Positions 26,126 through 35,700 of a stretch of DNA of 64,000 nucleotides are shown piece by piece (the first letter of the stretch is position 1; every line of letters starts with the position of its first letter). The stretch covers positions 124,001 to 188,000 of the forward strand of contig JAEUIQ010000084.1 in NCBI GenBank assembly GCA_016794985.1, read 5' to 3'. The position numbers and the translations under genes were made by a program. The notes beneath the pieces are model-generated. The model was given only the letters and a program-made list of their open reading frames with translations, was not told the DNA's origin and made no database searches. The DNA comes from Planctomycetaceae bacterium. Lineage in GTDB: Bacteria; Planctomycetota; Planctomycetia; Pirellulales; Pirellulaceae.

Positions 26126-26153
26126 TTTTAATCCGTATCGTGCTCGTTTTTAT

Positions 26154-26173
26154 TGTACTAACGAAATAGTACA
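26154..26173. promoter_or_regulatory. Palindromic operator upstream of the YtrA-type regulator
   Basis: TGTACTA-ACGAAA-TAGTACA is a perfect inverted repeat with 7-base arms. It lies 29-48 bases upstream of the regulator's ATG and overlaps a possible minus-strand -10 box (TACAAT, 26152-26157). Position and symmetry fit binding by the dimeric regulator itself; binding is inferred. Confidence 0.65.
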
Positions 26174-26449
26174 CAACACTCTCGCACCGAGTCAAGCGGC
26201 GAGAATGTGATTTGTGAAAACGGCGGAAGTCTCACGCAACGGCGCTCAGACACAAAGTGAGTGAGCCAAGAGACTGTCGTGTCTGGATTGATTTCTTGAC
26301 CAACGCGGGTGGCTGATGTGTAATGGTTAAAAGATGGATGGCAATAGGCAAAAACGAATGACGGGCGACACGGGTGTTTTGTTCGGTGGCGATTGTGACG
26401 GAACTCCCGCAGAACGCGATCCGTTCTCGGCGTTGCGATTCGATTTCGT
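26174..26449. other. Intergenic region
   Basis: Between the operator and the FliL-like gene. A 113-codon minus-strand frame here lacks protein-like composition and a ribosome site. Nothing else was recognised. Confidence 0.4.
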
Positions 26450-26935
26450 CTAGCGACGTTCGAAGTTGTATTCCGAAAAGACAACGTCACGAATCTCACG
26501 TGTCTTCAGCATCTTGCTCAAGTTGGCAATGATTTCGGACTTGAGCCACGCTTGATGCGGGTCCGTGATGTTGTTGGCCGACAACGTTTGTGCAGATACT
26601 AGAATCATGTCGCGAATTCTAGTTTTGTACTCCTCCAAAAGCGGCTTGATTTTGTCGGCGGTTGACTTGGGCGCAATGGCGGCTGCTTGAAACTCGATCC
26701 GGTATTGATCAACACTGTCGGGAATCGAAATCGCTACGTCAAATGCACCCAAATCCAATTCCACAAAATCATAGGGATGATGGCGAGCCGCGCTGGTGTT
26801 TTGATCCGCAAACAGAGCCAACGGGTCCAAGACCGTCTCCTGTTGCTTGGAGCCACAGCCCATGCTCATCAGCACCAATGCTGCTACAAATATGGCCAAC
26901 CAACCTTGAGACGCGCGTTGCACATCACTTGCCAT
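26450..26935 (-). CDS. FliL-like exported protein, possible lipoprotein
   Basis: The product is 161 residues. An N-terminal hydrophobic stretch (GWLAIFVAALVLMSMGC) ends in a cysteine that could be lipidated, although the lipobox is imperfect. The C-terminal domain resembles FliL, the flagellar basal-body-associated protein: 'DFVELDLGAFDVAI', 'YRIEFQAAAIAP' and the typical end 'LKSEIIANLSKMLKTREIRDVVFSEYNFE'. FliL normally has one transmembrane helix and sits among flagellar genes; none is present here. FliL-like domains outside flagella are known. The ATG before the hydrophobic stretch was chosen; the frame is open to 27070. Confidence 0.6.
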   Translation of the reverse strand: MASDVQRASQGWLAIFVAALVLMSMGCGSKQQETVLDPLALFADQNTSAARHHPYDFVELDLGAFDVAISIPDSVDQYRIEFQAAAIAPKSTADKIKPLLEEYKTRIRDMILVSAQTLSANNITDPHQAWLKSEIIANLSKMLKTREIRDVVFSEYNFERR

Positions 26936-27027
26936 GTGGCCCACGGCGTGAAAGGAAATCGACTTGATGGACACGGAACAACCTTTTTCGCACTCGATAC
27001 GAAGCTCTGTTTCCCAAACCCCAGCTA

Positions 27028-27148
27028 ACACACTCTTAAGCGGAGGAATAACAGGAAATCCAACCCTCACTCCAGCGGCGCGCTGGAAGAATCCTATCCC
27101 TCACTTACGCGTCGGGTTGGAAGGAATCCTGCGGACACACTCTTAAGC
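27028..27148. repeat. Intergenic element with 14-bp direct repeats and nested palindromes
   Basis: ACACACTCTTAAGC occurs at 27028-27041 and again at 27135-27148. Between the copies are inverted repeats TCCAACCC (27060-27067) and GGGTTGGA (27114-27121), and an inner palindrome CCAGCGGCGCGCTGG (27072-27086). Together they could fold into a large branched hairpin. Confidence 0.6.
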
Positions 27149-27300
27149 CTCTGGGTGGGAGATCCTGCGATATTGCTTCGAGAATCCTAGCCTAAAACCC
27201 TAGGTGTTTAGATCGCAGTTCACTCCAATGCCAAACGCCGGCCCGAGGATACGAGCGCAAAAGGCGACCGAGACGCTGGTTCTACGGATCGTACGGATTC

Positions 27301-27341
27301 TAACACCGGGGTCGCTCAGATGTTAACACCGGAGTCGCTCA
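27301..27341. repeat. Two tandem 18-bp repeats at the end of the DUF1552 gene
   Basis: TAACACCGGRGTCGCTCA occurs at 27301-27318 and 27324-27341, one base different. The second copy covers the stop codon of the DUF1552 gene. Confidence 0.8.
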
Positions 27342-28670
27342 AGCCAGGTTGAGTGGGCCATTGTCGCAATACTTGACGGACCCAAAGGTTTGCAGTCCCG
27401 TCTCGCCGAAGGCCTGCGCCAGCGCCAACCAGAGGCGATTGTGTGGAACCCCACCAAAATCCAGGGCCCGATTGGTCTTGAACCCCGCCCCGCCACCCAG
27501 CAATAAGAATGGGATATCGGACAATGTATGTGAATTGCCTTTGCCCAATTCGTTGACCCAGATAATCTGAGTGTGATCCAGCAACGTGCCGTCGCCGCCC
27601 GGCTCCGGGGTGCTTGCCAACCGCTCCGCCAAGTACGCCAATTCACCCGCAAACCAAGTATTGATTCGCTTCAACTTTTCGTAAGCAGCCTCGTTATTGT
27701 CTGGTTCATGCGACAGAGAATGATGTCCTTCTTCAACCCCCAACCACCTCATTCTCGCTTCCCCAACACTCCTCATGTACTGAATCGAAGCGACGCGACT
27801 CATGTCGTTGGCCAAGGCATTCACCATGAGATCAATTTGCATCCGACTAATCTGGGGCGTGTTGTCGTTGATCAACTCGATGGTCGGATCAATCTCGGGC
27901 TCCGGATGCACGAGTTCTGCTTGCGAATTCGCAGCGGCGATGTCTTGCTCCAACTGCCGCACCGAATGCAGATGTTCATCCAAGAGTCGGCGATCTTCCC
28001 GGCTGAGGCGTTGTTCCGCCCGACGCAAGTCGTCTTTGACCATGTCCAAGACGCTCCCGACCAATTGGCGCTGTTGAGCGCCTCCGTACAGTTTGTTGAA
28101 CATCAACTTGGGATCGTCGACTGGTGCCACAGGCCGATTCGCACCCGCGTAGCACATCCGAGTCCAGGGGTCCGCGCGATTGGGCACCGCAACGCCAAAC
28201 TCTAAAGAACCAAACCGCGTATTCGTCTCGCCCTGCGACTGCCAGAAGTTTTTGACATGTTGGTCGATCGACGGACCACTGGACCAGCCCGCTGGAGTTT
28301 CGCCTCCACCTTGAATGTTTCCTGGACTCAATTCCGTAGCGGTCAACAAACAGGACATGCCGCGCATGTGATTGTCGCCGTCGCCGAGGATTTGATTGTG
28401 AACACCCTTGAGAATCAACATCCGCTCCGCAAACGGTTGCAAGGGGCTCAGCATGGCTGACAATTGCAGAGGGATTTCAGCACCATAAGCTTTGGGCCAA
28501 AACTCATCAGGCAAGGTTCCATTCGGTGAGAAGAACACGATGAATCGCTGACGCCGATTCGATCCGCCCACACCACCAAGTCCAATGCTGGGCAGGCCGG
28601 CCAAAAACGGCAGGGCTGCGGCGCTTAATCCAAGGTCACGTAGAAACTGCCGACGATGCCGTTGGGTCAT
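27339..28670 (-). CDS. DUF1552 exported protein
   Basis: The product is 443 residues with a twin-arginine signal (RHRRQFLRDLGLSAAALPFLAGL). 'RFIVFFSPNGTLPDEFWP', 'ILKGVHNQ', 'GDNHMRGMSCLLTATEL', 'SIDQHVKNFW' and 'HHSLSHEPDNNEAAYEKL' are hallmarks of the planctomycete DUF1552 family. These proteins are thought to be exported metal enzymes related to the sulfatase/phosphatase fold, but no reaction is proven. The start ATG follows AGGTGAACCA, a good ribosome site, and lies 4 bases after the stop of the DUF1592-type gene, a pairing found widely in planctomycetes. Together they form an operon. Confidence 0.92.
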   Translation of the reverse strand: MTQRHRRQFLRDLGLSAAALPFLAGLPSIGLGGVGGSNRRQRFIVFFSPNGTLPDEFWPKAYGAEIPLQLSAMLSPLQPFAERMLILKGVHNQILGDGDNHMRGMSCLLTATELSPGNIQGGGETPAGWSSGPSIDQHVKNFWQSQGETNTRFGSLEFGVAVPNRADPWTRMCYAGANRPVAPVDDPKLMFNKLYGGAQQRQLVGSVLDMVKDDLRRAEQRLSREDRRLLDEHLHSVRQLEQDIAAANSQAELVHPEPEIDPTIELINDNTPQISRMQIDLMVNALANDMSRVASIQYMRSVGEARMRWLGVEEGHHSLSHEPDNNEAAYEKLKRINTWFAGELAYLAERLASTPEPGGDGTLLDHTQIIWVNELGKGNSHTLSDIPFLLLGGGAGFKTNRALDFGGVPHNRLWLALAQAFGETGLQTFGSVKYCDNGPLNLA

Positions 28671-28674
28671 TGGT

Positions 28675-31158
28675 TCACCTCGTATTCGAAACTTTTTGCG
28701 TCGCCTGATGCGTGGCCGCCAAAACCGCAATGCGGACCATCAAGCGCTGGATGTGGTATTGATCCTGCTCGAAGGACTCGACCAAGTTCGCCAAGACCTC
28801 GGGACCATAAGACGCCGGGGTTTGCTTCGTCAAATGTTGAAACAGTTGAGCAACAAAGACCCGCTGCGAGGCTGGGCTCTGTAATGCCAATCGGGCAATA
28901 TCGCGGGCGCTGCCGATCGAAACAACTTCCCCGTCCTCGGTCTCGTATTCGCTATGCGTATCGATCGGTCGCTCTCCCTCGGTTTCGCGCCAACGACCTA
29001 CCGCATCGAACTTCTCTAACGCAAATCCAAGCGGGTTGATAATCGTGTGACACGACAAACAACTGGCGTCTTGCGTTAAATGAGCCACTTTCTGCCGCAT
29101 GGTCAAGTCGGCCGGAAACTCGTCGTTTTCAAAAGCGATTGCGACCGGCGGAGAACGCAAAGCGCGACCCAAAACGTTTCGAGTCACAAACACTCCCCGA
29201 TGAATTGGCGATGTATTGTTGTGATAAGCCAAAGCACTTAACAGGTACGGATGCGTCAAGACTCCGGCGCGCCGATCCGTTTCCAAAATCGACGGGGAAA
29301 ATGCCTCTGGCTCCAACTCAGACATCGCGCTGTCCTGAGCGACGACAGATGCTGATGCTGAACCAGACTCCAACATGTGTTGTCGCAAACGCGAGTTCAA
29401 CCACAACTCTTCCGAGGTCAATAACTGGCGATAGTCCGAAGAATCGCTCCAAACAACATGCTCAATGAACAACTCCAACGATCGGCGCCAATCTGCGATC
29501 ACGGCTTCGTCGAATCCGGGAAACAGCGCGGCGTCCTTCGTCAGGTCGCGCTGCTCCAACATTAACCATCGCTGGAAGAACCCTCGCATTTTGTGACGCG
29601 TCCGACCGTCATTAATCATTCGCCAGACGTGCTTCTCGATGTTTGCAGTGCTTGTCAAGTCATTCGCCTCCACCGACGACCACAATTCCGCGTCTGGAAT
29701 GGAATCCCACAGAGTCAATGCCAAACGGTTGGCCACCACCGAAGATGGAAGACCTGATGTATCGGAGTTGGCCGCGTCATCGACTTTCGCACCAGGCATT
29801 TCCGAGTAAACAAAACTTGGTGAACACAAGATCCAAACCATGGCCTGGCGAACCGCTGCTTCAGGTTGCGTATGATTGGCAAAAGGCCGAGTTCGCAGCA
29901 ATTGCGTCTCTTCTTCCGATAAGGGGCGCCGAAACGCGATGGTCGCCACTCGCACGACAAAGTCCTGGAGTTTTTGCACCCGAGTCTCGTGAGCAGCTTG
30001 GTCGCTGGCCTGTTCTTTCGACAACGGTGGCACGCCAGAAAGTAGCGGTAAGCGATTGACAACCTCCTCGGCTGCCGAGACCGCTCCGTTGGTCACCGCG
30101 GCATACCAGTCAGGCGAAATGGCAGCACCGCGCTCGAAGCCTAAACTGCGATCATCGGCTGGGAAGCCCACATCAACCACAAAGGTTCGGCCAACAGTCG
30201 CTGTCGATAAATGAGCGCTATCCAAAACCGACCACACTCCATGCGGTGGTTTCCATTCCACGAGCAACGAGGCCGTTGGTTCTTGATACTTAAAAAACTC
30301 GACTCGAAGCGGGTACCTACGACCACCAAGCAGAAAGACGCGCGCCGTTTCTTCTCGCTCTGTTCCCGAGCCCACCCAGGCATCGATCAACGGGAACTGG
30401 CCAGCGGCCGCACTATCATCGCGTAACTTGTGCAACCCGGAAGTTGGATCCAAGTTCAAGTACACACGCGCGCCGTTGGGTGTCTTGACACGAAGATGGT
30501 ACTCGCCAGTGTGCTCCGCCAACAACGATCCATCCCACACGATGGCGAACTGCTCCTTGGGCAGACCCTCGAACGGTACCGTGTCTCCGAAATCGAACCT
30601 CAAGCGACGATCCACTCGCGTATCAATTAGCTTGTTCGCTTTGCTCATGCCTTCCGAGGCAAAATAAGCGCCCCGCAGACCTGGTTCAACGTCGTCCGCT
30701 TTCGGTTGACTCGGGGCCGGCGTGAAATATGCCAACAAGTCGGCCACCGCATTGCGATATTGGGGAACGGTCAAGCGAGAAAGTTCTACCTGCAAAGGTT
30801 GGTCCAAGCCTTTGCGTATCCGAGCCGCCGGGGAATAGAATTCCTGGTGGATGTAGCGCGCTACCAGCGCGGCCTCTTCCGCAACGCAGGCCTCCGGCTC
30901 CCCCTCCGGCATGGTCCGCTCGATCAAGCGAGTTAATTCGGCAATGGACCGCTCCCCAAAAATCGCGGCATCATAAACGCCCGCAACACCCTGCCCTTGT
31001 TCGCCATGACAACTGGCGCACTTCTGCTGGTAGATGCGTGCTCCGTCCTCAACGGGAGCCTGCCCGACCGAGTCCGCTACGAGCCACAGCGACATTATCA
31101 ACGCGCCCGCGACACGCGCCGAAAACGCCCCCCATCGAAAACTGCTTCGAAATCTCAT
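28675..31158 (-). CDS. DUF1592-family exported protein with cytochrome c and PA14 domains
   Basis: The product is 827 residues with a signal peptide (GALIMSLWLVADSVGQA). Domain order: a cytochrome c module with CASCH near residue 46; a DUF1587-like segment (LSRLTVPQYRNAVADLL); a PA14-like beta domain (AIVWDGSLLAEHTGEYHLRV ... VEFFKYQEPTASLLVEW); DUF1595; DUF1592 (SPSFVYSEMPG ... VVANRLALTLWDSIPDAEL); DUF1588 (RAGVLTHPYLLSALAYHNNT ... TRNVLGRALRSPP) with CLSCH after it; and DUF1585 at the end. The family acts outside the cytoplasm and may donate or accept electrons through haem c; the substrate, possibly polysaccharide, is not known. It is the first gene of the pair with DUF1552. Confidence 0.93.
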   Translation of the reverse strand: MRFRSSFRWGAFSARVAGALIMSLWLVADSVGQAPVEDGARIYQQKCASCHGEQGQGVAGVYDAAIFGERSIAELTRLIERTMPEGEPEACVAEEAALVARYIHQEFYSPAARIRKGLDQPLQVELSRLTVPQYRNAVADLLAYFTPAPSQPKADDVEPGLRGAYFASEGMSKANKLIDTRVDRRLRFDFGDTVPFEGLPKEQFAIVWDGSLLAEHTGEYHLRVKTPNGARVYLNLDPTSGLHKLRDDSAAAGQFPLIDAWVGSGTEREETARVFLLGGRRYPLRVEFFKYQEPTASLLVEWKPPHGVWSVLDSAHLSTATVGRTFVVDVGFPADDRSLGFERGAAISPDWYAAVTNGAVSAAEEVVNRLPLLSGVPPLSKEQASDQAAHETRVQKLQDFVVRVATIAFRRPLSEEETQLLRTRPFANHTQPEAAVRQAMVWILCSPSFVYSEMPGAKVDDAANSDTSGLPSSVVANRLALTLWDSIPDAELWSSVEANDLTSTANIEKHVWRMINDGRTRHKMRGFFQRWLMLEQRDLTKDAALFPGFDEAVIADWRRSLELFIEHVVWSDSSDYRQLLTSEELWLNSRLRQHMLESGSASASVVAQDSAMSELEPEAFSPSILETDRRAGVLTHPYLLSALAYHNNTSPIHRGVFVTRNVLGRALRSPPVAIAFENDEFPADLTMRQKVAHLTQDASCLSCHTIINPLGFALEKFDAVGRWRETEGERPIDTHSEYETEDGEVVSIGSARDIARLALQSPASQRVFVAQLFQHLTKQTPASYGPEVLANLVESFEQDQYHIQRLMVRIAVLAATHQATQKVSNTR

Positions 31159-31303
31159 GAGACGACCACTTCCCAGGCAATGCCCTCGGGCGTCCATTGT
31201 ACCAAAAGAACGGCCAAAATGTCTCCGATAAACCGGTCGCTATCCGCACCTTTCTTGTCGCAGCGTCCTGCGTCAACCGAACTCCAAGCGTCCCGCCGAA
31301 TCA

Positions 31304-32035
31304 TCAGAAATAGAAATTGACCGACAGCAGATGTTCGGTTCGATCATTCCCACTGGGAACATCAACCGCATGATTAAGATAACCAAACTCAATTCGGCCC
31401 TTGGCATCTTCATCCCGCTTGAAGCCCAATCCCGCAAACGCTCGGTTCTGGTCGAAGCCAGCCCTGGCCCCAAAGTCGGTGTCGTTCAGGTGAAAAAATG
31501 CCTCGTCCCAGACAACCATACTTAGGCGTGGAAACGGGTCCAGACTCCGCTGCACTCGAACCAATTGGCGAAACCTCCACCCCAGATCATCGCCCGTTTC
31601 GAGGAATCGTTGCTCCAATCGAGATCGCAACGCCAACGTCCAGGGACCACGTGTGTCGGACCACGTCACTTGTTGCCAAATCCGATGCTCATCAAACTCG
31701 ATCCCGGAAAGTGGATTGGTGTGAATGAACGCATAGCCAACCCATAGCGTGGCTCGCTCGGTTACTTTAACTCCGACACCTGGCCGAATAATGCTTTGAT
31801 TGTATCCGCCAGTATCATCCAACAGGCGGAGATGTCCGTCGAACCACCACTTGAGATTGGGCGACTCGGCGCGAACTCGTTCCAAGTCGCGAACTCGTTC
31901 CAAGTCGCCCTGCGCAAACACTGCAAACCACTCGCCGGTATCCGCCGACGGCTGGGCCTTGACGGCGTTGCTGTCGAGGCAACACCACAGTAGGCACACA
32001 AGCCAATAATACAACACGCGATTGGATATGTTCAT
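31304..32035 (-). CDS. DUF2490-like outer membrane beta-barrel protein
   Basis: The product is 243 residues. A signal peptide (VLYYWLVCLLWCCLDSNAVKAQ) is followed by amphipathic beta-strands typical of DUF2490: 'GEWFAVFAQGDLE', 'WFDGHLRLLDD', 'IIRPGVGVKV', 'LWVGYAFIH', 'WTLALRSRLEQRF', and a final 'LLSVNFYF' that fits an outer-membrane insertion signal. An 18-base tandem duplication (31871-31906) doubles 'DLERVR'. The frame is open 48 codons upstream; the ATG before the signal peptide was chosen. The role of the family is unknown. Confidence 0.8.
   Translation of the reverse strand: MNISNRVLYYWLVCLLWCCLDSNAVKAQPSADTGEWFAVFAQGDLERVRDLERVRAESPNLKWWFDGHLRLLDDTGGYNQSIIRPGVGVKVTERATLWVGYAFIHTNPLSGIEFDEHRIWQQVTWSDTRGPWTLALRSRLEQRFLETGDDLGWRFRQLVRVQRSLDPFPRLSMVVWDEAFFHLNDTDFGARAGFDQNRAFAGLGFKRDEDAKGRIEFGYLNHAVDVPSGNDRTEHLLSVNFYF
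31871..31906. repeat. 18-bp tandem duplication inside the DUF2490-like gene
   Basis: GCGAACTCGTTCCAAGTC occurs twice in direct succession (31871-31888, 31889-31906). It adds six residues in frame (DLERVR repeated). The copies are identical, so the event is recent. Confidence 0.95.
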
Positions 32036-32142
32036 AGTGATAGCATCGAACGAACAACGCGAATCGATTGAATCCGATCCATGAACTCGCCACTCAGAAT
32101 TCGACTTTTTCGATGTGGGCGTGCTATCACCACCAACAACGA

Positions 32143-32622
32143 CTAGAACAACGGTCCTTTTCCAATCGCCCGCCGCCAAGCAGAAAGTTGACCCAAGTGA
32201 ATATTCAGGTGAGCCACCATCAAGAACCCAGCCATATCGGCGACCGTGGGTAATTCTTTCTCAAAGAACCCCAGTTTTTGCGGTGCCGCCAACTGTTCCG
32301 GTGTGGCCCGGTCAAACAACTCAACCGCATGTCGATACGAATTCAGAAAATGATTGACCAATTCATCCTTCGTGGGATAGTCCGCACGGTTACCCGAGAC
32401 TGGTTTCTTGGTATCGGCACGTTCATTCCAATCGGCTGGACAAACCCCCTGCCCACCGAGCATCTTGCTGGTGTAATCCGCAGCCGTGGCTAGGTGCATC
32501 AACAGCCAACCCGGAGGATTCAATCCCAGGGGACGCTCCGCCATTTGCGGGCATTCGATGTCAGCCAACACTTGTTGCGCGTAACCCAACGAAGCCAAAC
32601 AATTCAAGCCAATGGCGCTCAT
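32143..32622 (-). CDS. DinB-family protein
   Basis: The product is 159 residues, a helical bundle in character. 'WLLMHLATAADY' carries the first histidine and 'AHLNIHLGQLSAWRRAIGK' the last two, the pattern of metal-binding DinB/YfiT proteins. The family includes thiol transferases and stress-linked hydrolases of mostly unknown substrate. AAGGA lies 9 bases before the ATG (AAGGAAATCGAAATG), which decides for this start over a TTG six codons upstream. Cytoplasmic; not clearly part of an operon. Confidence 0.85.
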   Translation of the reverse strand: MSAIGLNCLASLGYAQQVLADIECPQMAERPLGLNPPGWLLMHLATAADYTSKMLGGQGVCPADWNERADTKKPVSGNRADYPTKDELVNHFLNSYRHAVELFDRATPEQLAAPQKLGFFEKELPTVADMAGFLMVAHLNIHLGQLSAWRRAIGKGPLF

Positions 32623-32720
32623 TTCGATTTCCTTTTCCAACTACTTCTAACCAACTCTAGTCCACCGCGGAGTTCATTATCTACGCCAAATTCAAGTCTA
32701 GCAATCCAGGGAATCGTCGT

Positions 32721-35700
32721 TCACGGATTGCGATAGACCTCCGCATTCCGGTCGCCACTGGAAAGCAGATAGGCCATCAGATGCTTCAGTTCGTCAGCGT
32801 TCAGCGAATCAATGGTTCCAGTCGGCATCTGCGATACAGACGCTGGCACCATCTCTTCGATCTCGTCTTTGGACAACACCACCGCCGGGCGATCCACATC
32901 GGTTGTGTAGACATGAATTTGTTCGCCCAATTTTACGACTCGGCCGATCAAGACCTGTCCATCAACCGTGGCAATTTGATGGGAACCGTATTGATCAGAA
33001 ATCGCTTTGCTTGGCTCAATGATCGCCTCTAACAAATCACGCCAGGAAAACTTTCGTCCAGCCGTCGAGAGATCGGGACCGATGGCACCGCCCTCGCCGG
33101 CAAACCGGTGACACTTGGCACAGTTGGTTGCGTGAAACAAATTGCGGCCCGCTTCAAAGTCTGCTGAGGTAATCTTGTCGCCCAATACATCAAGCGCCTT
33201 GTCCACCGTCCATACTTGGCCCGGCCCTTGAGGCGGTGTCGCTTGATAAGGCTGTCCGCCCAAGGGCACTGCCAAAAGATCGTCGTACAATGGCAATTCT
33301 TCCGAGGATACGTTGGCCAGCGCATCGCCGCGCGACTGACTGAGAAATCCCGGATAACTCGCTCCACCAGGATGCATGGCCGCGCGAGTGAAAAAGCTGA
33401 AGTATTCGCGACGAGCCGAAACGGTCCAGCCCACTTTGGCGTTACGCAAGGCAAACGCATAATAAAACTCTCGAACGGGCGGCATGTTGTCCAACATCGC
33501 CTGAACCGTCCCACCATAGCCTGCGTTCCTTTGCAAGAAACGACTCCATTGGGGAATTGGTTCGGGCTGTGTGGCCAAATGCCGCATGGTGGCCAAGCCC
33601 AACTCGACGGCCTTAGGACTCTCTAGATAAACCAACAGTTGGAGCAATTCTCGGTTGAACTCACTATCACCAGTGACCGTATACAACGGCAACAAACGTT
33701 CCACGACCTGTTGACGAAGCGACTCGGAAGGTGCTCCTAACCGAAGAAACGCCAATTGAAAATTTCGCAGCCAAGTTAGTTGCCCCAGTGAGTCGAACTG
33801 TTTCGGTTCGAACTTCAATAGTGCGCCAATCAATGACGGCAAGTCGTCTGCGCCACCACAACGAGCCAGTGCCATCAAAGCCGTCAGCGCAGCCCGCGGA
33901 TTCGGTTCGGCCAAAGCCGAATCGCGCCACGAATCCACGGGACGATGCTCCAATGCCACTCGAGCGGCATAACGAATGAATCGATCCTCATGACCAAGAT
34001 GGTCCCAGATTAACTTTTCGTCCGCGGTCCCACCCTGATGAAAGGCCTCCAATCGCCGACGGAGCTGACGCAAGTCTGCATTCTTCACATCGCGAGGATC
34101 GACCTTCGCCGTCGACTCTTCTCCGACATAAACGACCCGATACAACGCAGAGCGTGTCCCGCGCCCGCCCGCAGTGAAATACAACGCACCATCATGACCG
34201 ACGACCGCGTCGGTGACTTGCAATGGCTGGCCGAATACAAAATCTTCGACCTGACCCGAATAACTGGCGCCCTCTGGTGTCAAATGACAAGCATAAATCG
34301 TGCTGTAGGTCCAATCCAACAAGTACAAAGCTCGTTGATACTTGCCAGGGAACCGAGCACCGTACCCAAAGGTGACACCAACCGGTGAACCCGGCCCGAT
34401 ATCAACCACGGGCGGCAACGAATCTTCATAGTAGGTCGGCCACTTGCCAGTCCCGCTGCGCCAGCCCATCTCGCTGCCGCTGGTCGCATGGTTGACTCGC
34501 GTGGGGCGATACCAAGGCGAACCCAAGTCCCATTCCATATCGGCATCGTAAGTAAACAATTCGCCGTCGCCGTTGTAGGCCATGTCGTACTGATTTCGAT
34601 ACCCAGCGCTGATCAGTTCCCAACGCTTCCCCAGCTGATCTGTTTGAGCGATCCACCCGCCTGGGGCGAGAATACCGGCCGCATGTCCATTGGCGTCCCA
34701 ACGACGTGGCAACAACAAATCTTCGCTCCAGTTTTGCGGCAAGCGACTCGCATGCAGTGATTCCGGTACCGCCGTGTGATTGCCGCCAATGACGACCAAC
34801 GATTTCTGATCCGGGGTCTCCAAAACCGCGTGCGGGCCATGCTCACCGTCGCCCTGTAAAGGCTTCAGCAGCTGCGCCGAGTCCACCTGACCATCGCCGT
34901 CCGAATCATCCAAGCGGTACAAGCCAGAACCCGATCCGTTTCTTACCGCAAACAATCCGTTGTCCTTCCACAACAATCCTTGCGCTGATGAGAATGAAAC
35001 GGGAAGCTTTTCAACTCGGGTCACCGCGGCGGGATCCTGCAAATCCGCTGGTAAAATTTCAAACAGCCCTGCCCCACCTTGATCACTAGCGATCAATCGT
35101 CCTGCGCGTCCGGTGGTTAGTGCCACCCATGATCCCATGTTCCGCGGCACGTCGAACAATTTCTGAACCACAAATCCAGGCACAGCAGTAACGTTATCGG
35201 CCACGCGCGCTGTTTGTTCACCCGGAGATGCGGCTTGCCCTACCGCCTCGGCCAAAGTAGCCTCGTCGATCTGCCCACTCCACGGCAAATCGCCCGCACC
35301 AACCTGACCAAACACCTTGCTTGTGGCCCACGCTTGATCGTCAAAGCCGACCGCATTCCAATCGACTGAAGGGGCCTGTTCGCCATCGAGCGAACGCGAA
35401 CGCCAACTCGAGTCGCTAACGATGGAAAATCGCTGGCCATTCTTGTCGATAACATCCATTCGCAACAAGAAGGCCCGCGCACCACCTTCATCCGTGGCCA
35501 AGGCCGCCAAGACATTGGCCCCGGCGCGAATGTTTTTCGTGGCATCGCAGCTGGCAATTTGTTCCCATTCGCCACTGGCCAATATCTCTTGACTATTCAA
35601 CCACAATTGGAAGTGATTGTCACACGTTGCTGCGATTTTAACTTGTCGGACATCGTCAGGCAGAGCAAAGGTCTTCCGCAAGGCAATTCGCCGTGACTGC

